DNA of 64,000 bases from Methanobrevibacter sp. (GTDB lineage: Archaea; Methanobacteriota; Methanobacteria; Methanobacteriales; Methanobacteriaceae). This document shows positions 18,701-27,013 of the stretch, one piece after another. A model generated the notes under the pieces. The model saw nothing but the letters and a program-made list of their open reading frames with translations, was not told the origin of the DNA and did no database searches. The stretch lies in contig NZ_JAFYHP010000031.1 of the NCBI RefSeq assembly GCF_017539065.1, forward strand, positions 62,001 to 126,000. The letters are read 5' to 3'. Position numbers and translations under genes: made by a program. Numbering within the stretch: the stretch's first letter is position 1; each line of letters opens with the position of its first letter.

Positions 18701-19927
18701 TTATGTATATTTTACTACTAATTCATCAATGTGGGAACTTGCAACTTCACATCCCTCATTTAAAATTAACCAAATAGCTTTGATGAACCCTTCATTGTTT
18801 AATTTTTGACAATTTTCCATTCTCAAAGCGTTGAAATCCGGGTCATCCAATACATCGCTTAAAAATTGTTCTTTTATCTCTTCGCGTAAATCCTTATCAA
18901 TTAACGATTCTAGAATTTTTTTAATATAGATTGCAAAGGTATTGCCAATTGATTTTGTTATCTCAATCTCGCTAGTTGACATTTCACCTTGAAGACTTTT
19001 CTCAATTTGTTTATAGGATGAATAGTCCTGATATCCGAAAATAGTAAATCTTCCTTCAACGCTATGTGCCGAATATTCATCAATCAGTTGAGTAAATGAT
19101 GAATAAGATAAGATGAATGAGGTTAAGGATTCTATAAATAAGTTCCTAGAAGCATTCAATATTTTGCAGATTATATGAATTAAAATTTCCTGAATAATGA
19201 AATGTGATAATTCATGAATTAAAGTGGTTATCTGTAGAGATTTGGTTTGCCTATCATCAATAAATATGGTTCCGGTTTCAAAATAACCCAATTGACCGCC
19301 AAATGATTTATAATTAACATTAACAAATGATTTTGTAAATAAAATTATTTTATCAAGAATATCCAATGAATCAAAATCTATTTCATTTGTCTTAACCAGA
19401 TTATCAAAATTCTTAAAAGCTTGAGATTTAATACGATATATAATTTTAGAGAAATCCCTAATTGAAAAATCGAATTCATTAATTTTCGAGAGATTGGTCT
19501 TATTTAATAAGTCCTCGAAGCTATCAAAATCATTTTCCCCTTCAATAATAAATTGGGGGCTGAATTCTATATCAAAAACATCTACATCATCGGAGATGTC
19601 TTTTAGGTGAATTAAGCACTCGAAACAAACGTTTTCGGACTTTGGATATTTGCGGCCACATTCAGGACAATACTTAGATTCAACAAAAATAATTTCCTCA
19701 TCGCTGATCTCTTCATCATAAACATCTACACCTGAAAGTTCAAATTTTTCATCATAACATCTAGTAAAATTAAGTTTTTGAAATTCCCTTGCTTTATCAG
19801 GAATATTCTTTAATGATTCTTTTAAAACTCTAGGCCCATAATACCCTTCCAAAGTATAAGTTACCAACCTTGACTTTTCGATATCCCTTTTACTATATCT
19901 TGATAATTCATTTATATTGCCTGTCAT
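18701..19927 (-). CDS. Zinc-ribbon protein with HExxH metallopeptidase-like domain
   Basis: About 408 residues. A zinc ribbon (CPECGRKYP...CFECL) sits near residues 87-107. Past the middle is a helix with the HExxH signature in LIHELSHFIIQEIL, and about 55 residues later DEYSAHSVEGRF, an E-x-x-A-H arrangement of the kind that supplies the third zinc ligand in small metallopeptidases. These features suggest a soluble zinc protease or an inactive relative. ATG at 19927 lies 9 bases after GGAG and is preferred to GTG at 19942. It leads an operon with two unknown small proteins that could be substrates or partners. No close family recognised. Confidence 0.7.
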   Translation of the reverse strand: MTGNINELSRYSKRDIEKSRLVTYTLEGYYGPRVLKESLKNIPDKAREFQKLNFTRCYDEKFELSGVDVYDEEISDEEIIFVESKYCPECGRKYPKSENVCFECLIHLKDISDDVDVFDIEFSPQFIIEGENDFDSFEDLLNKTNLSKINEFDFSIRDFSKIIYRIKSQAFKNFDNLVKTNEIDFDSLDILDKIILFTKSFVNVNYKSFGGQLGYFETGTIFIDDRQTKSLQITTLIHELSHFIIQEILIHIICKILNASRNLFIESLTSFILSYSSFTQLIDEYSAHSVEGRFTIFGYQDYSSYKQIEKSLQGEMSTSEIEITKSIGNTFAIYIKKILESLIDKDLREEIKEQFLSDVLDDPDFNALRMENCQKLNNEGFIKAIWLILNEGCEVASSHIDELVVKYT

Positions 19928-20041
19928 GTGTAAAATCTCCACAACTTATTAATACTTTAATTTTGATTATTTAAAAATTTTTCACAAAAAGCGCTAAAAT
20001 TAGAAAAGTTTAATTTATAAAAAAATAAAATAATTAAATTA

Positions 20042-20755
20042 ATGAAAACAATAGCTATTGGTGTTGGTGATAATGAAAATATTATTCAAGCATGTCATAT
20101 TTTCAAAGAAAAACACCCAAAAACGGACATAAAACTAATATATAGTGATGAAGACTTAGTCAAGGCAGTTTTAGATGACAGAGTAGATGCAGTAATTCGT
20201 GGATCGCTTCCAGCATCCCATATTATGCAAGAACTCAAAGAATACTACCCTAACTTATCAAGAGCAACCTATATTAATGGAGATGATTATGAATTCCTAT
20301 TATCTCCTGTTGGTATTGATGAAGGTACAAATGTAGAAGAAAGATTTGAAATTGCCAAAAACTGTATTGATTTTCTTAAAAAAGTAGGTAAAAAACCTAA
20401 AATTGCAATACTTGCCGAAGGAAGGGAAGACGACTTTGGAAGGGGTAATGAAGTATCTAACTCAATTAAAGAAAGTGAGAAATTAACAAAACTTATCGAA
20501 GAAAACACCTCAGAAGAAGTAGAAAATTTCTTTATTTTAATAGAAAAAGCAATAAACAGCAAATCTAATGTAATTATTGCACCTAATGGAAGAGTAGGAA
20601 ATATTATATTTAGAACACTTGTTTTACTTAGTTCCTGGCCAAGTTATGGTGCTGTAACATTTGGAATCGATAGAGTTTACATTGATACAAGCCGAGACCA
20701 AAGTATTGATGGTTATGTCCGTAGTTTAATATTAGCTAACCAATTATCAGAATAA
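20042..20755 (+). CDS. mtxX: Methanogenesis marker protein 4 (MtxX-type)
   Basis: 237-residue protein matching the archaeal MtxX / methanogenesis marker 4 family, found almost only in methanogens and distantly similar to phosphate acetyltransferases. Recognisable stretches are DAVIRGSLPASHIM, KIAILAEGREDDFGRG, VIIAPNGRVGNIIFRTLVLL and the C-terminal DTSRDQSIDGYVRS. Its biochemical role is unsettled. No ribosome binding site is visible before the ATG, and a TATA-like stretch lies about 25-30 bp upstream, so the transcript may be nearly leaderless. First gene of a tight mtxX-uppS-tatD run. Confidence 0.82.
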   Translation: MKTIAIGVGDNENIIQACHIFKEKHPKTDIKLIYSDEDLVKAVLDDRVDAVIRGSLPASHIMQELKEYYPNLSRATYINGDDYEFLLSPVGIDEGTNVEERFEIAKNCIDFLKKVGKKPKIAILAEGREDDFGRGNEVSNSIKESEKLTKLIEENTSEEVENFFILIEKAINSKSNVIIAPNGRVGNIIFRTLVLLSSWPSYGAVTFGIDRVYIDTSRDQSIDGYVRSLILANQLSE

Positions 20756-20764
20756 GTGATAAGA

Positions 20765-21529
20765 ATGGGAGAGAATATACTTTATAGATTATATGAATGG
20801 TACATTACTCGTGATTTAAAACCAGAGAAAATGCCAAAGCATGTTGCTATAATTATGGACGGGAACAGAAGATACTCACGACTCCAAGGAAACATGGATG
20901 TTGTCAAAGGCCATGAAATAGGAGTCGACACATTAGAAAAAGTTCTTGATTGGAGTATTGAACTTGGAATTGAAATCATAACAGTATATGCCTTCTCAAC
21001 AGAAAACTTTAACAGACCAAAACACGAAGTCGAAGGATTAATGAATTTATTCGTTAAAAACTTCAAAAGATTAGTAGACCACAAAAAGATACACAAAAAC
21101 GAAGTAAGAGTAAAAGTAGTGGGTAGAACTGAATTGATTCCTGAAAGTGTACGTGAAGCAATAAAAGAGGCTGAAGATGCTACTGCACACTATAATAAAA
21201 GATTATTTAACATAGCTATTGGATATGACGGACGTTTAGAAATTATAGATTCATTTAAAAAGATTATTGCTGATGTACAAGCTGGTAAAATCACCATAGA
21301 CGATGTAGATGAAGAACTTGTAAGTAAAAACCTTTACACCGAAGGATTAGAAGACCCTAACTTGATAATAAGAACAAGCGGGGAAGAACGTTTAAGCGGA
21401 TTCTTACTTTGGCAATCCTCATACTCTGAATTGTATTTCTGTGAAACTTTATGGCCTGAGCTTAGAAAAGTCGATTTTATAAGAGCAATTAGGTCATATC
21501 AAGCAAGAGATCGCAGATTTGGAGTTTAA
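20765..21529 (+). CDS. uppS: Polyprenyl diphosphate synthase (cis-prenyltransferase)
   Basis: Archaeal tritrans,polycis-undecaprenyl diphosphate synthase. It extends geranylgeranyl diphosphate by cis-condensation to make the lipid carrier for pseudomurein and glycan assembly. Visible motifs are [14 protein letters not shown] (catalytic Asp), [13 protein letters not shown], and the C-terminal [27 protein letters not shown] at 20765 is chosen because AGTGAT (20755-20760) lies 4 bases before it; a GTG at 20756 would sit inside that site and abut the mtxX stop. Confidence 0.93.
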   Translation: MGENILYRLYEWYITRDLKPEKMPKHVAIIMDGNRRYSRLQGNMDVVKGHEIGVDTLEKVLDWSIELGIEIITVYAFSTENFNRPKHEVEGLMNLFVKNFKRLVDHKKIHKNEVRVKVVGRTELIPESVREAIKEAEDATAHYNKRLFNIAIGYDGRLEIIDSFKKIIADVQAGKITIDDVDEELVSKNLYTEGLEDPNLIIRTSGEERLSGFLLWQSSYSELYFCETLWPELRKVDFIRAIRSYQARDRRFGV

Positions 21530-21531
21530 AC

Positions 21532-22293
21532 ATGATTGATACACATTGCCATATTGATTTTAAAGACTTTGATGAAGACCGCGACGAAGTCATCAAAAGG
21601 GCTCAAGATAAATTAGACCATGTAATAGTTTCAGGATACAGCAATGACAGCAATATGGAAGTATTGCAACTTTCAAAAGATTATAATGGCTTTATTTATC
21701 CTACTTTTGGTTTTCACCCTGTAAGCTCACAAAATGCAACAGAAGAAGATATTAAAATCGCACATGAGAATATTGATAAATACCTAGATGACATTGTCGC
21801 TATTGGCGAAGTCGGAATGGATTATTTTTATGTAACCGACAAAGCTTTACGTGAAAGACAACAAGAAATTTTTAAAGGATTTTTAGAGCTTGCTAATGAA
21901 TATAAGGTTCCAATCGTAATGCACGTAAGGGACTGTGAGAAAAAAGCGGTTAATATTATCCCTGAATATGAGGATATTCCTTATTTTGTTTTCCATTGTT
22001 ATGGAGGTAGCTTAAAAACTGCTAAAAAAATCATGAATATGGACAATTGTGTAATGAGTTTTTCAACCATGCTCTGCTATTCCAAACATCATCAGGATTT
22101 AATTGAAAAAATAGATTTGGATTATGTTTTAACTGAAACTGATAGTCCTTACTTGGCAATGACAAAAGAAGAAAGAAACGAACCTGCAAACGTTACAAAA
22201 GCAGTTGCCAAAATTGCCGAAATAAAGAATATGGATATAAGTGCCGTTGATGAAATCACCACCAGCAATGCCAAAAAGATTTTCAAAATCTAG
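21532..22293 (+). CDS. tatD: TatD family metal-dependent hydrolase
   Basis: TIM-barrel amidohydrolase of 253 residues, a DNase/3'-exonuclease-like family. Metal-binding motifs are all present: IDTHCHID at the start, AIGEVGMDYF, MHVRDCEK, FHCYGG and LTETDSPYL. The ATG lies 6 bases after GGAG, with only 2 bp after the uppS stop, so it is translated in the same operon. It overlaps the convergent gene below by 4 bp at the 3' end. Confidence 0.92.
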   Translation: MIDTHCHIDFKDFDEDRDEVIKRAQDKLDHVIVSGYSNDSNMEVLQLSKDYNGFIYPTFGFHPVSSQNATEEDIKIAHENIDKYLDDIVAIGEVGMDYFYVTDKALRERQQEIFKGFLELANEYKVPIVMHVRDCEKKAVNIIPEYEDIPYFVFHCYGGSLKTAKKIMNMDNCVMSFSTMLCYSKHHQDLIEKIDLDYVLTETDSPYLAMTKEERNEPANVTKAVAKIAEIKNMDISAVDEITTSNAKKIFKI

Positions 22294-22541
22294 AACCTTT
22301 TGAAAACATTCATTTTTCGTGACTTGTCATGGTATTTGTTTGGATCCTGCAAGCTATCAAAGGTGCTGTTTGGAGTGAATTGACTGCATGTGTCTGTTGG
22401 ATTCGTATGTTCTTTAGTCAAACGACAGATAACACCCTCCGCAGGACCTCTTATTTGAATATTGACTTGCCAATGCTTACAGTTTAAACATACCCTGTCA
22501 GGATTGATATCCGAAATGTTTATTCCATCAATGTTGTACAT
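22290..22541 (-). CDS. Small cysteine-rich protein
   Basis: 83 residues with a four-cysteine pattern: VCLNCKHWQ near residue 18, GVICRLT near 39, TCSQF near 53. This resembles small zinc- or Fe-S-binding proteins. No signal peptide. It follows the carboxymuconolactone decarboxylase-like gene by 4 bp and probably shares its transcript. No family name can be given with confidence. Confidence 0.6.
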   Translation of the reverse strand: MYNIDGINISDINPDRVCLNCKHWQVNIQIRGPAEGVICRLTKEHTNPTDTCSQFTPNSTFDSLQDPNKYHDKSRKMNVFKRF

Positions 22542-22545
22542 TTTA

Positions 22546-22926
22546 TCATTTCAAAGGTAGCAAATCTCTTTTTGCAAATACTTCTTTTGCAGCCACTATC
22601 CCATTAATGGCTTTTGGAAAACCGCAGTAAGCACTCATCTGCATTATAATTTCAACGACTTCTTTTGGAGAGTTGCCGACATTTAAAGCCGCATTAATAT
22701 GGTCTTTAAGTTGAGGGACAGTTCCTAAAACTGTTAGGGCTGCAACAGTGCATAATTCACGAGTCTTTAAATCAACATCTTCTCTTGTATAAATCTCAGA
22801 ATATGGAAATTCCACCACAAATCTTGATAAGTCGGGTGCAATATCTTCTAAGTCTCTAAAAATTTCTTCAACTGAACGCTCTTGTATACTTTCTATAGTT
22901 TGTTTACCTTTCTCATATCTTGTCAT
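22546..22926 (-). CDS. Carboxymuconolactone decarboxylase / AhpD-like protein
   Basis: About 126 residues, all-helical CMD family. Hallmark text is LKTRELCTVAALTVLGTVPQLKDHINAALN (given here in overlapping pieces: LCTVAALTVLG, DHINAALNVG) and MSAYCGFPKAING. The AhpD-type CxxC pair is absent, so a peroxidase role is doubtful; a decarboxylase or unknown role fits better. ATG at 22926 (MTRYEKGKQ) is preferred because family members begin there. A start at 22977 would overlap the upstream pilin gene by 41 bp. Confidence 0.82.
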   Translation of the reverse strand: MTRYEKGKQTIESIQERSVEEIFRDLEDIAPDLSRFVVEFPYSEIYTREDVDLKTRELCTVAALTVLGTVPQLKDHINAALNVGNSPKEVVEIIMQMSAYCGFPKAINGIVAAKEVFAKRDLLPLK

Positions 22927-22936
22927 GAGTATACTT

Positions 22937-23440
22937 TTATCCCTGAATCCATTTAACATTAGCTGTTGTGTAAACATAGTGAGATGAAAATACGGGATTA
23001 TATAACTTATTTGTAGAAGGAGTTGTATTGAAACTTATGGCAAGGGATTTCCTTAAGTTGTAATTAATCCTATCTCCAATTGAAACCAATTCTGAGTCAT
23101 CAAACCTTTCTGAGGTTTTTGCATACACCATAAACCTGATCCACATTTTTTCGTAATTGGAATCATAACCCAATTCGGCATATGACACATTCACAATTTC
23201 AACAGAATATGGAAATAACAGACTTGTTTTTGAATTTGAGTAAACAGTGAATGTATCTTTAGGATATATTGCGCTCGAAGAGCTTTCAGACCCTTCAATA
23301 GCGCCATTTCTAGCAGCTGCCATGGCGATATTCAATTCATTCTCATTAGCTACAAAAACAATTGATAACATGACCAACAATATTAAAACACCGAATAAAA
23401 ACAAAAATTCCGCTGAAATTTGACCATTATCGTCCATCAT
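22937..23440 (-). CDS. Pilin-like protein with class III signal peptide
   Basis: 167 residues beginning MMDDNGQISAEFLFLFGVLILL. The QxSxEF box just before a hydrophobic helix is the archaeal class III signal (cut by the EppA/FlaK-type prepilin peptidase), so the helix stays on the mature protein as a type IV pilus-like scaffold. The rest is a beta-rich head with Tyr and Asn. The ATG overlaps the stop of the upstream pilin-like gene. Probably a minor pilin or surface filament subunit; no pilus ATPase is in the window. Confidence 0.75.
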   Translation of the reverse strand: MMDDNGQISAEFLFLFGVLILLVMLSIVFVANENELNIAMAAARNGAIEGSESSSSAIYPKDTFTVYSNSKTSLLFPYSVEIVNVSYAELGYDSNYEKMWIRFMVYAKTSERFDDSELVSIGDRINYNLRKSLAISFNTTPSTNKLYNPVFSSHYVYTTANVKWIQG

Positions 23441-23829
23441 GTTATCACGATTCCATCTGAGGTTTTTGTAATCACATAACTTCTGCCGCTGGTTAACTTA
23501 TATTTCGTTTCAACATCTACTAGCGGGAGCAGTGATTCGCCTTTCCTGTCATCGTATTCCATCGTCAATTTATTCCTGTCGACAGTTATTTCAAAATATC
23601 CCTTGTCGGAAGGTAGCTTAAGGTATTTTGAATAACCAATGCCATTTGAGTTAACTTGGCTTATCACATTCGCCACATCATCCAAAATTAACCTATGCGT
23701 TACACTACTTTCAATATTTAAACTTGATGATATTGATTCTGATGCGTAAAATAAGATTCCGCAAGCAATAATTATGACAATAAATAATGAAAACAAATAT
23801 TCTATTGAAATAAACCCTTTATTATCCAT
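23437..23829 (-). CDS. Second pilin-like protein with class III-type signal
   Basis: 130 residues beginning MDNKGFISIEYLFSLFIVIIIACGILFYASES. GFISIEY before a hydrophobic helix resembles prepilin processing sites (the Glu five positions after the cut is kept, although the Gln is replaced by Phe). A small beta domain follows, with a DDRKGESLLPLVDV loop. First gene of the pair; the next pilin overlaps it by 4 bp. Both are likely exported through the same pilus-type machinery. Confidence 0.7.
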   Translation of the reverse strand: MDNKGFISIEYLFSLFIVIIIACGILFYASESISSSLNIESSVTHRLILDDVANVISQVNSNGIGYSKYLKLPSDKGYFEITVDRNKLTMEYDDRKGESLLPLVDVETKYKLTSGRSYVITKTSDGIVIT

Positions 23830-23926
23830 ATTTTCTAATTATTTTAAAAATTAATAAATTTTACTCTAAACTAAGTTCAATTTTGATACAAAATTGTTAA
23901 ATAATACTTGATGTAAACATAATATT

Positions 23927-24679
23927 ATGAAAGGTAAAGTAATTTTTGTCGGTGCAGGACCTGGAGATCCTGATTTAATCACTGTTAAAGGAAGAAATGT
24001 AATTGAAAAGGCTGATGTCATAATTTATGCAGGTTCACTTGTAAATAAAAATGTTTTATGCCCTGCAAAAGAAGATTGTGAAATTCACAATAGTGCATAT
24101 TTAAATCTAGAAGAAACCGATGCAATAATAACTGAAGCGGTCAATGAAGGCAAATTGGTTGCCCGCGTACATACCGGCGATCCTTCAATTTATGGTGCTA
24201 TTGCCGAACAAATTCGTGAATTAAAAAAACATGACATTGAATATGAGATTATTCCAGGAGTAAGTTCACTATTTGGAACAGCTAGTGTTTTAGAAGCGGA
24301 ATTAACTTTACCTGAGATTTCACAAAGCGTTATTATTACACGTCCGGAAGGCAGAACTCCAAAACCTGAAGGCGAAAGTATAGCTAGTTTTTCCAAGCAT
24401 CATGCAACCATGTGCATATTTTTGGGAATTGGTATGATTGATAAAGTAGTTGATGAACTGCTTGTAGGTTATGAAGAAACCACTCCTATAGCAGTTGTCA
24501 AAAAGGCAACTTGGCCAGACCAGCAAATAATTAGAGGAACCCTCGCGGATATTGCACAAAAAGTTAAAGATGCCAATATAACAAAGACTGCAATGATTGT
24601 AGTGGGAGATGTGTTAGACCCTGGTGACTTTAATGCATCTAAGCTATATGACAAAAACTTTAAACATGAATATCGTTAA
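23927..24679 (+). CDS. cbiF: Cobalt-precorrin-4 C11-methyltransferase
   Basis: CobM/CbiF of the cobalamin pathway: methylates C-11 of cobalt-precorrin-4 with S-adenosylmethionine. The 250 residues show the SUMT-family start FVGAGPGDPDLITVKG, DVIIYAGSLV, RVHTGDPSIYGAIAEQ and PGVSSLFGTASVLEAELTLPE. CbiF is favoured over CbiE/CbiH by the AGSLVN motif. Methanogens need large amounts of corrinoid for methyl transfer. Stands alone, divergent from the pilin pair. Confidence 0.93.
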   Translation: MKGKVIFVGAGPGDPDLITVKGRNVIEKADVIIYAGSLVNKNVLCPAKEDCEIHNSAYLNLEETDAIITEAVNEGKLVARVHTGDPSIYGAIAEQIRELKKHDIEYEIIPGVSSLFGTASVLEAELTLPEISQSVIITRPEGRTPKPEGESIASFSKHHATMCIFLGIGMIDKVVDELLVGYEETTPIAVVKKATWPDQQIIRGTLADIAQKVKDANITKTAMIVVGDVLDPGDFNASKLYDKNFKHEYR

Positions 24680-24680
24680 A

Positions 24681-24710
24681 ATTGGGACATCCCTCCCAAT
24701 AACTTTTTTT
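24681..24710 (+). terminator. Hairpin plus T-run terminator of cbiF
   Basis: ATTGGGA/TCCCAAT perfect 7-bp stem (24681-24687 and 24694-24700, 6-nt loop) followed by seven T residues at 24704-24710. It directly follows the cbiF stop codon. Confidence 0.7.
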
Positions 24711-24723
24711 AAAAATTTAACAA

Positions 24724-25266
24724 TTAAACCCGGCCAATCACTTTTACATCTTCAAATGCATCATAATCAGATACATAAATCATGCAAACTTCATCTTTAA
24801 GTCCAAAAATAAATGCGCAACCCTCATTTTCATATTCTAAATAATAACCTGTATAACCAAACATTTTAGTAGGTGTTCCTCCTAAACTTGCCGCAACCTC
24901 TTCACTGTTAAAACCGGCTCCTGGCGTTTTTGTAACTCCAATTTCTATATAATACTTGTCGTTACTCCAACCCATTGCACTTGATTTAACATTTTCATCA
25001 TAACTTATCTCTGTTCTGGACGGCTCTTTAACATAATCAGCAGGTAGTTCAAACTGGACATTGTCGACTTTGACAACTTGAGTCTGGTTTAAAAGAAAAG
25101 TGGTTGATAAAAAAACAGCTAAAACAATTAGAATAATAATTATTATAATAATAACATATTTATTTAAAAGAGTTTTATTTTTATTTGGAACCTTTTCGCC
25201 GCAATTAGCACAGAATACCGCATCTTCTTTTAATTTTTCACCGCATTTACTGCAATATTCAGTCAT
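24724..25266 (-). CDS. Zinc-ribbon membrane-anchored protein
   Basis: About 180 residues. N-terminal double-CxxC zinc ribbon (YCSKCGEKL, FCANCGEKV), then one transmembrane helix (IIIIIIILIVLAVFLSTTFLL) and an extracellular beta-rich domain (QVVKVDNVQFELPADYV). That domain looks like the PsbP-type/DUF4367 fold by eye. ATG at 25266 lies 6 bases after GGTG and is preferred to GTG at 25275. Same architecture as the gene at 1165, with a different outer domain. Function unknown. Confidence 0.75.
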   Translation of the reverse strand: MTEYCSKCGEKLKEDAVFCANCGEKVPNKNKTLLNKYVIIIIIIILIVLAVFLSTTFLLNQTQVVKVDNVQFELPADYVKEPSRTEISYDENVKSSAMGWSNDKYYIEIGVTKTPGAGFNSEEVAASLGGTPTKMFGYTGYYLEYENEGCAFIFGLKDEVCMIYVSDYDAFEDVKVIGRV

Positions 25267-25284
25267 AATTAACACCAGAAGGGA

Positions 25285-26229
25285 TTAACTATATTTATCT
25301 TTGATATCATTCATTAATTTCAATTTTTCAAAAGCAACATCTTTTGGAGCTCTTCTAAGACCACAATCAGGATCTAAAAGCAGATTATCTTTTCCAACAA
25401 TTTCAATAGCTTTTGCAACTAACTCATCCACATCACTAACATCATCAACAGTGTTTACAGATGAATCGACACAACCAAATCCAATTTTTTTATCGGCTAT
25501 CAAATCGGCATTCTTTTCTAAAACGCCTAAATTAACATTATTTCCTGCAAATTCAAAATCAAGAATATCCACATTGAATTTGGAAATATCCTTAAACGCA
25601 TCAGATAAAATTCCGCAAACATGCATCCCCAACGGTACATCCAAACCATCCCGTAAGATATCAATAGATTCGCGGGCAGTTTTCATATCAACCATGCCAG
25701 TTGACAAAAACGGTTCATCAATTTGAATATAGACAGGCTTTACTTTTTTTGCTATTGCATCTACTTCATATTTTAACGAATGAGCCAAATCAATGATTGC
25801 ATCTTCCCTATTTTTATAGAAAAACTGTATTCTTGAGGAGTGTACAATGGTATTTGGACCTGTGATGATTCCTTTAACGCCTTTGCCTTCGGGAATATTG
25901 CCATTATAATAATCGCTCATGACCTTTTTAGCATATTTCAGGTCTTTTACTGAAATTTCCTGAATTGGTCTTTGGATTTTGGAAACAATCATAGTATTCC
26001 CGTCTTCAATTTTCATTCCAGGAATATACTTTGTAAAAATAGAAACCATATCCCCTCTAACCTGACCATCAGATATAATATCTACACCCGCATCAAGTTG
26101 AGCAATCACACTACTTCTAATAGCATCTTTATATATATCATGGGCTCCAAGAGCTTTTAATAGTTTATCTTTAGGAGAAGATGGTTCTTTAAGCTCTACT
26201 GGATAACTTCCAACAACAGTAGATTTCAT
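25285..26229 (-). CDS. Methionine synthase, archaeal core type (MesA-like)
   Basis: 314-residue protein equivalent to the C-terminal catalytic barrel of MetE, lacking the N-terminal half that binds folate in bacteria. Conserved pieces are STVVGSYPV, DGQVRGDM, VYIQIDEPFLS, GMHVCGILSDAF and DPDCGLRRAP; His and Cys are the zinc ligands that activate homocysteine. Archaeal enzymes of this type use a corrinoid-bound methyl group rather than methyl-tetrahydrofolate (known for Methanothermobacter). It overlaps the small gene upstream by 4 bp, and a three-gene operon with 26226-27000 is clear. Confidence 0.85.
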   Translation of the reverse strand: MKSTVVGSYPVELKEPSSPKDKLLKALGAHDIYKDAIRSSVIAQLDAGVDIISDGQVRGDMVSIFTKYIPGMKIEDGNTMIVSKIQRPIQEISVKDLKYAKKVMSDYYNGNIPEGKGVKGIITGPNTIVHSSRIQFFYKNREDAIIDLAHSLKYEVDAIAKKVKPVYIQIDEPFLSTGMVDMKTARESIDILRDGLDVPLGMHVCGILSDAFKDISKFNVDILDFEFAGNNVNLGVLEKNADLIADKKIGFGCVDSSVNTVDDVSDVDELVAKAIEIVGKDNLLLDPDCGLRRAPKDVAFEKLKLMNDIKDKYS

Positions 26230-26540
26230 TTTTTATTACCGGTATCTAATTTTTTGATTTTTTCAACTTCTTCTTCATCAATTGGAAGTTCCACTACTGA
26301 AGTTCCATGACAAGGTTTTGTATAAGGTAAAAAAACAGTCCCTTTTTCATGGTCAAATCCAATTGGAATTGGAGGTATGCCTATGACTCTGACTCCTAAT
26401 ACTTGATCTCCAGGTTTAATATAAACAATGTCATCTGCCTTGAATCTAATAATCATTGCACAATCTTTAAAACCTGCTCTTGAAGCATGGATTTCATAAT
26501 TATCAGATTGTTGAAGGTATGTATCCAAACAAAAAGACAT
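26226..26540 (-). CDS. DUF1894-like small protein next to methionine synthase
   Basis: About 104 residues, soluble, with YIKPGDQVLGVRVIGIPPIP in the middle and LPYTKPCHGTSVVELP near the end. I take it as the methanogen-restricted DUF1894 family, from memory of its pairing with DUF1890. ATG at 26540 is 10 bases after GGAG and replaces TTG at 26549. It overlaps methionine synthase by 4 bp. Tight linkage implies a role in methyl donation or corrinoid handling, but no activity is known to me. Confidence 0.6.
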   Translation of the reverse strand: MSFCLDTYLQQSDNYEIHASRAGFKDCAMIIRFKADDIVYIKPGDQVLGVRVIGIPPIPIGFDHEKGTVFLPYTKPCHGTSVVELPIDEEEVEKIKKLDTGNKK

Positions 26541-26541
26541 T

Positions 26542-27000
26542 CTATTCAAACTCCTTTATTGCTCTGTCAAATTTAACTTTAATTGGTGAAGGATTATGGA
26601 AAGCTCTTACAGCTGTGATTACAGCATTACTGCCACTTTCTTCAATCATTGTAACAAATTCGGCCACCTCATCCGCATCTCTTGAAAATACTAATGCAAG
26701 AGATTTGCACTGTAAGATTTGTTCAAATGTTACGAAAAATGATGCTGCGGCATCCTTATGTACAAAACCAACCAATAAATCATAATCCCCTTGTTGAATT
26801 TCACCTAATGTTCTTTCCAAATCTAAGAGGTTTAGATTATAAAATCCTTCCGGGTCAGATATTTTTACTAATTTAGATGCTGCAGGATTTGCAGCTATTG
26901 AAACATCATACCCTAAGTTGGTTAATTTATTAAATACATAAATTGCCATTGGAGTTTGAGATGGAGTCTCTGGGCATCCAAGTAAAACTAAAGCTTTCAT
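26542..27000 (-). CDS. DUF1890-like protein
   Basis: 152 residues, Rossmann-like alpha/beta: VLLGCPETPSQTPMAIYVFN, then DYLL(V)GFVHKDAAASFFVTF and LALVFSRDADEVAEFV. It looks like the DUF1890 family, found in methanogens. Conserved Cys and His within GCPE and GFVHKD could bind a cofactor. First gene of the mesA operon, 14 bp downstream of no other gene on this strand except the membrane protein at 27014. Confidence 0.65.
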   Translation of the reverse strand: MKALVLLGCPETPSQTPMAIYVFNKLTNLGYDVSIAANPAASKLVKISDPEGFYNLNLLDLERTLGEIQQGDYDLLVGFVHKDAAASFFVTFEQILQCKSLALVFSRDADEVAEFVTMIEESGSNAVITAVRAFHNPSPIKVKFDRAIKEFE

Positions 27001-27013
27001 ATAACTACCTCAA

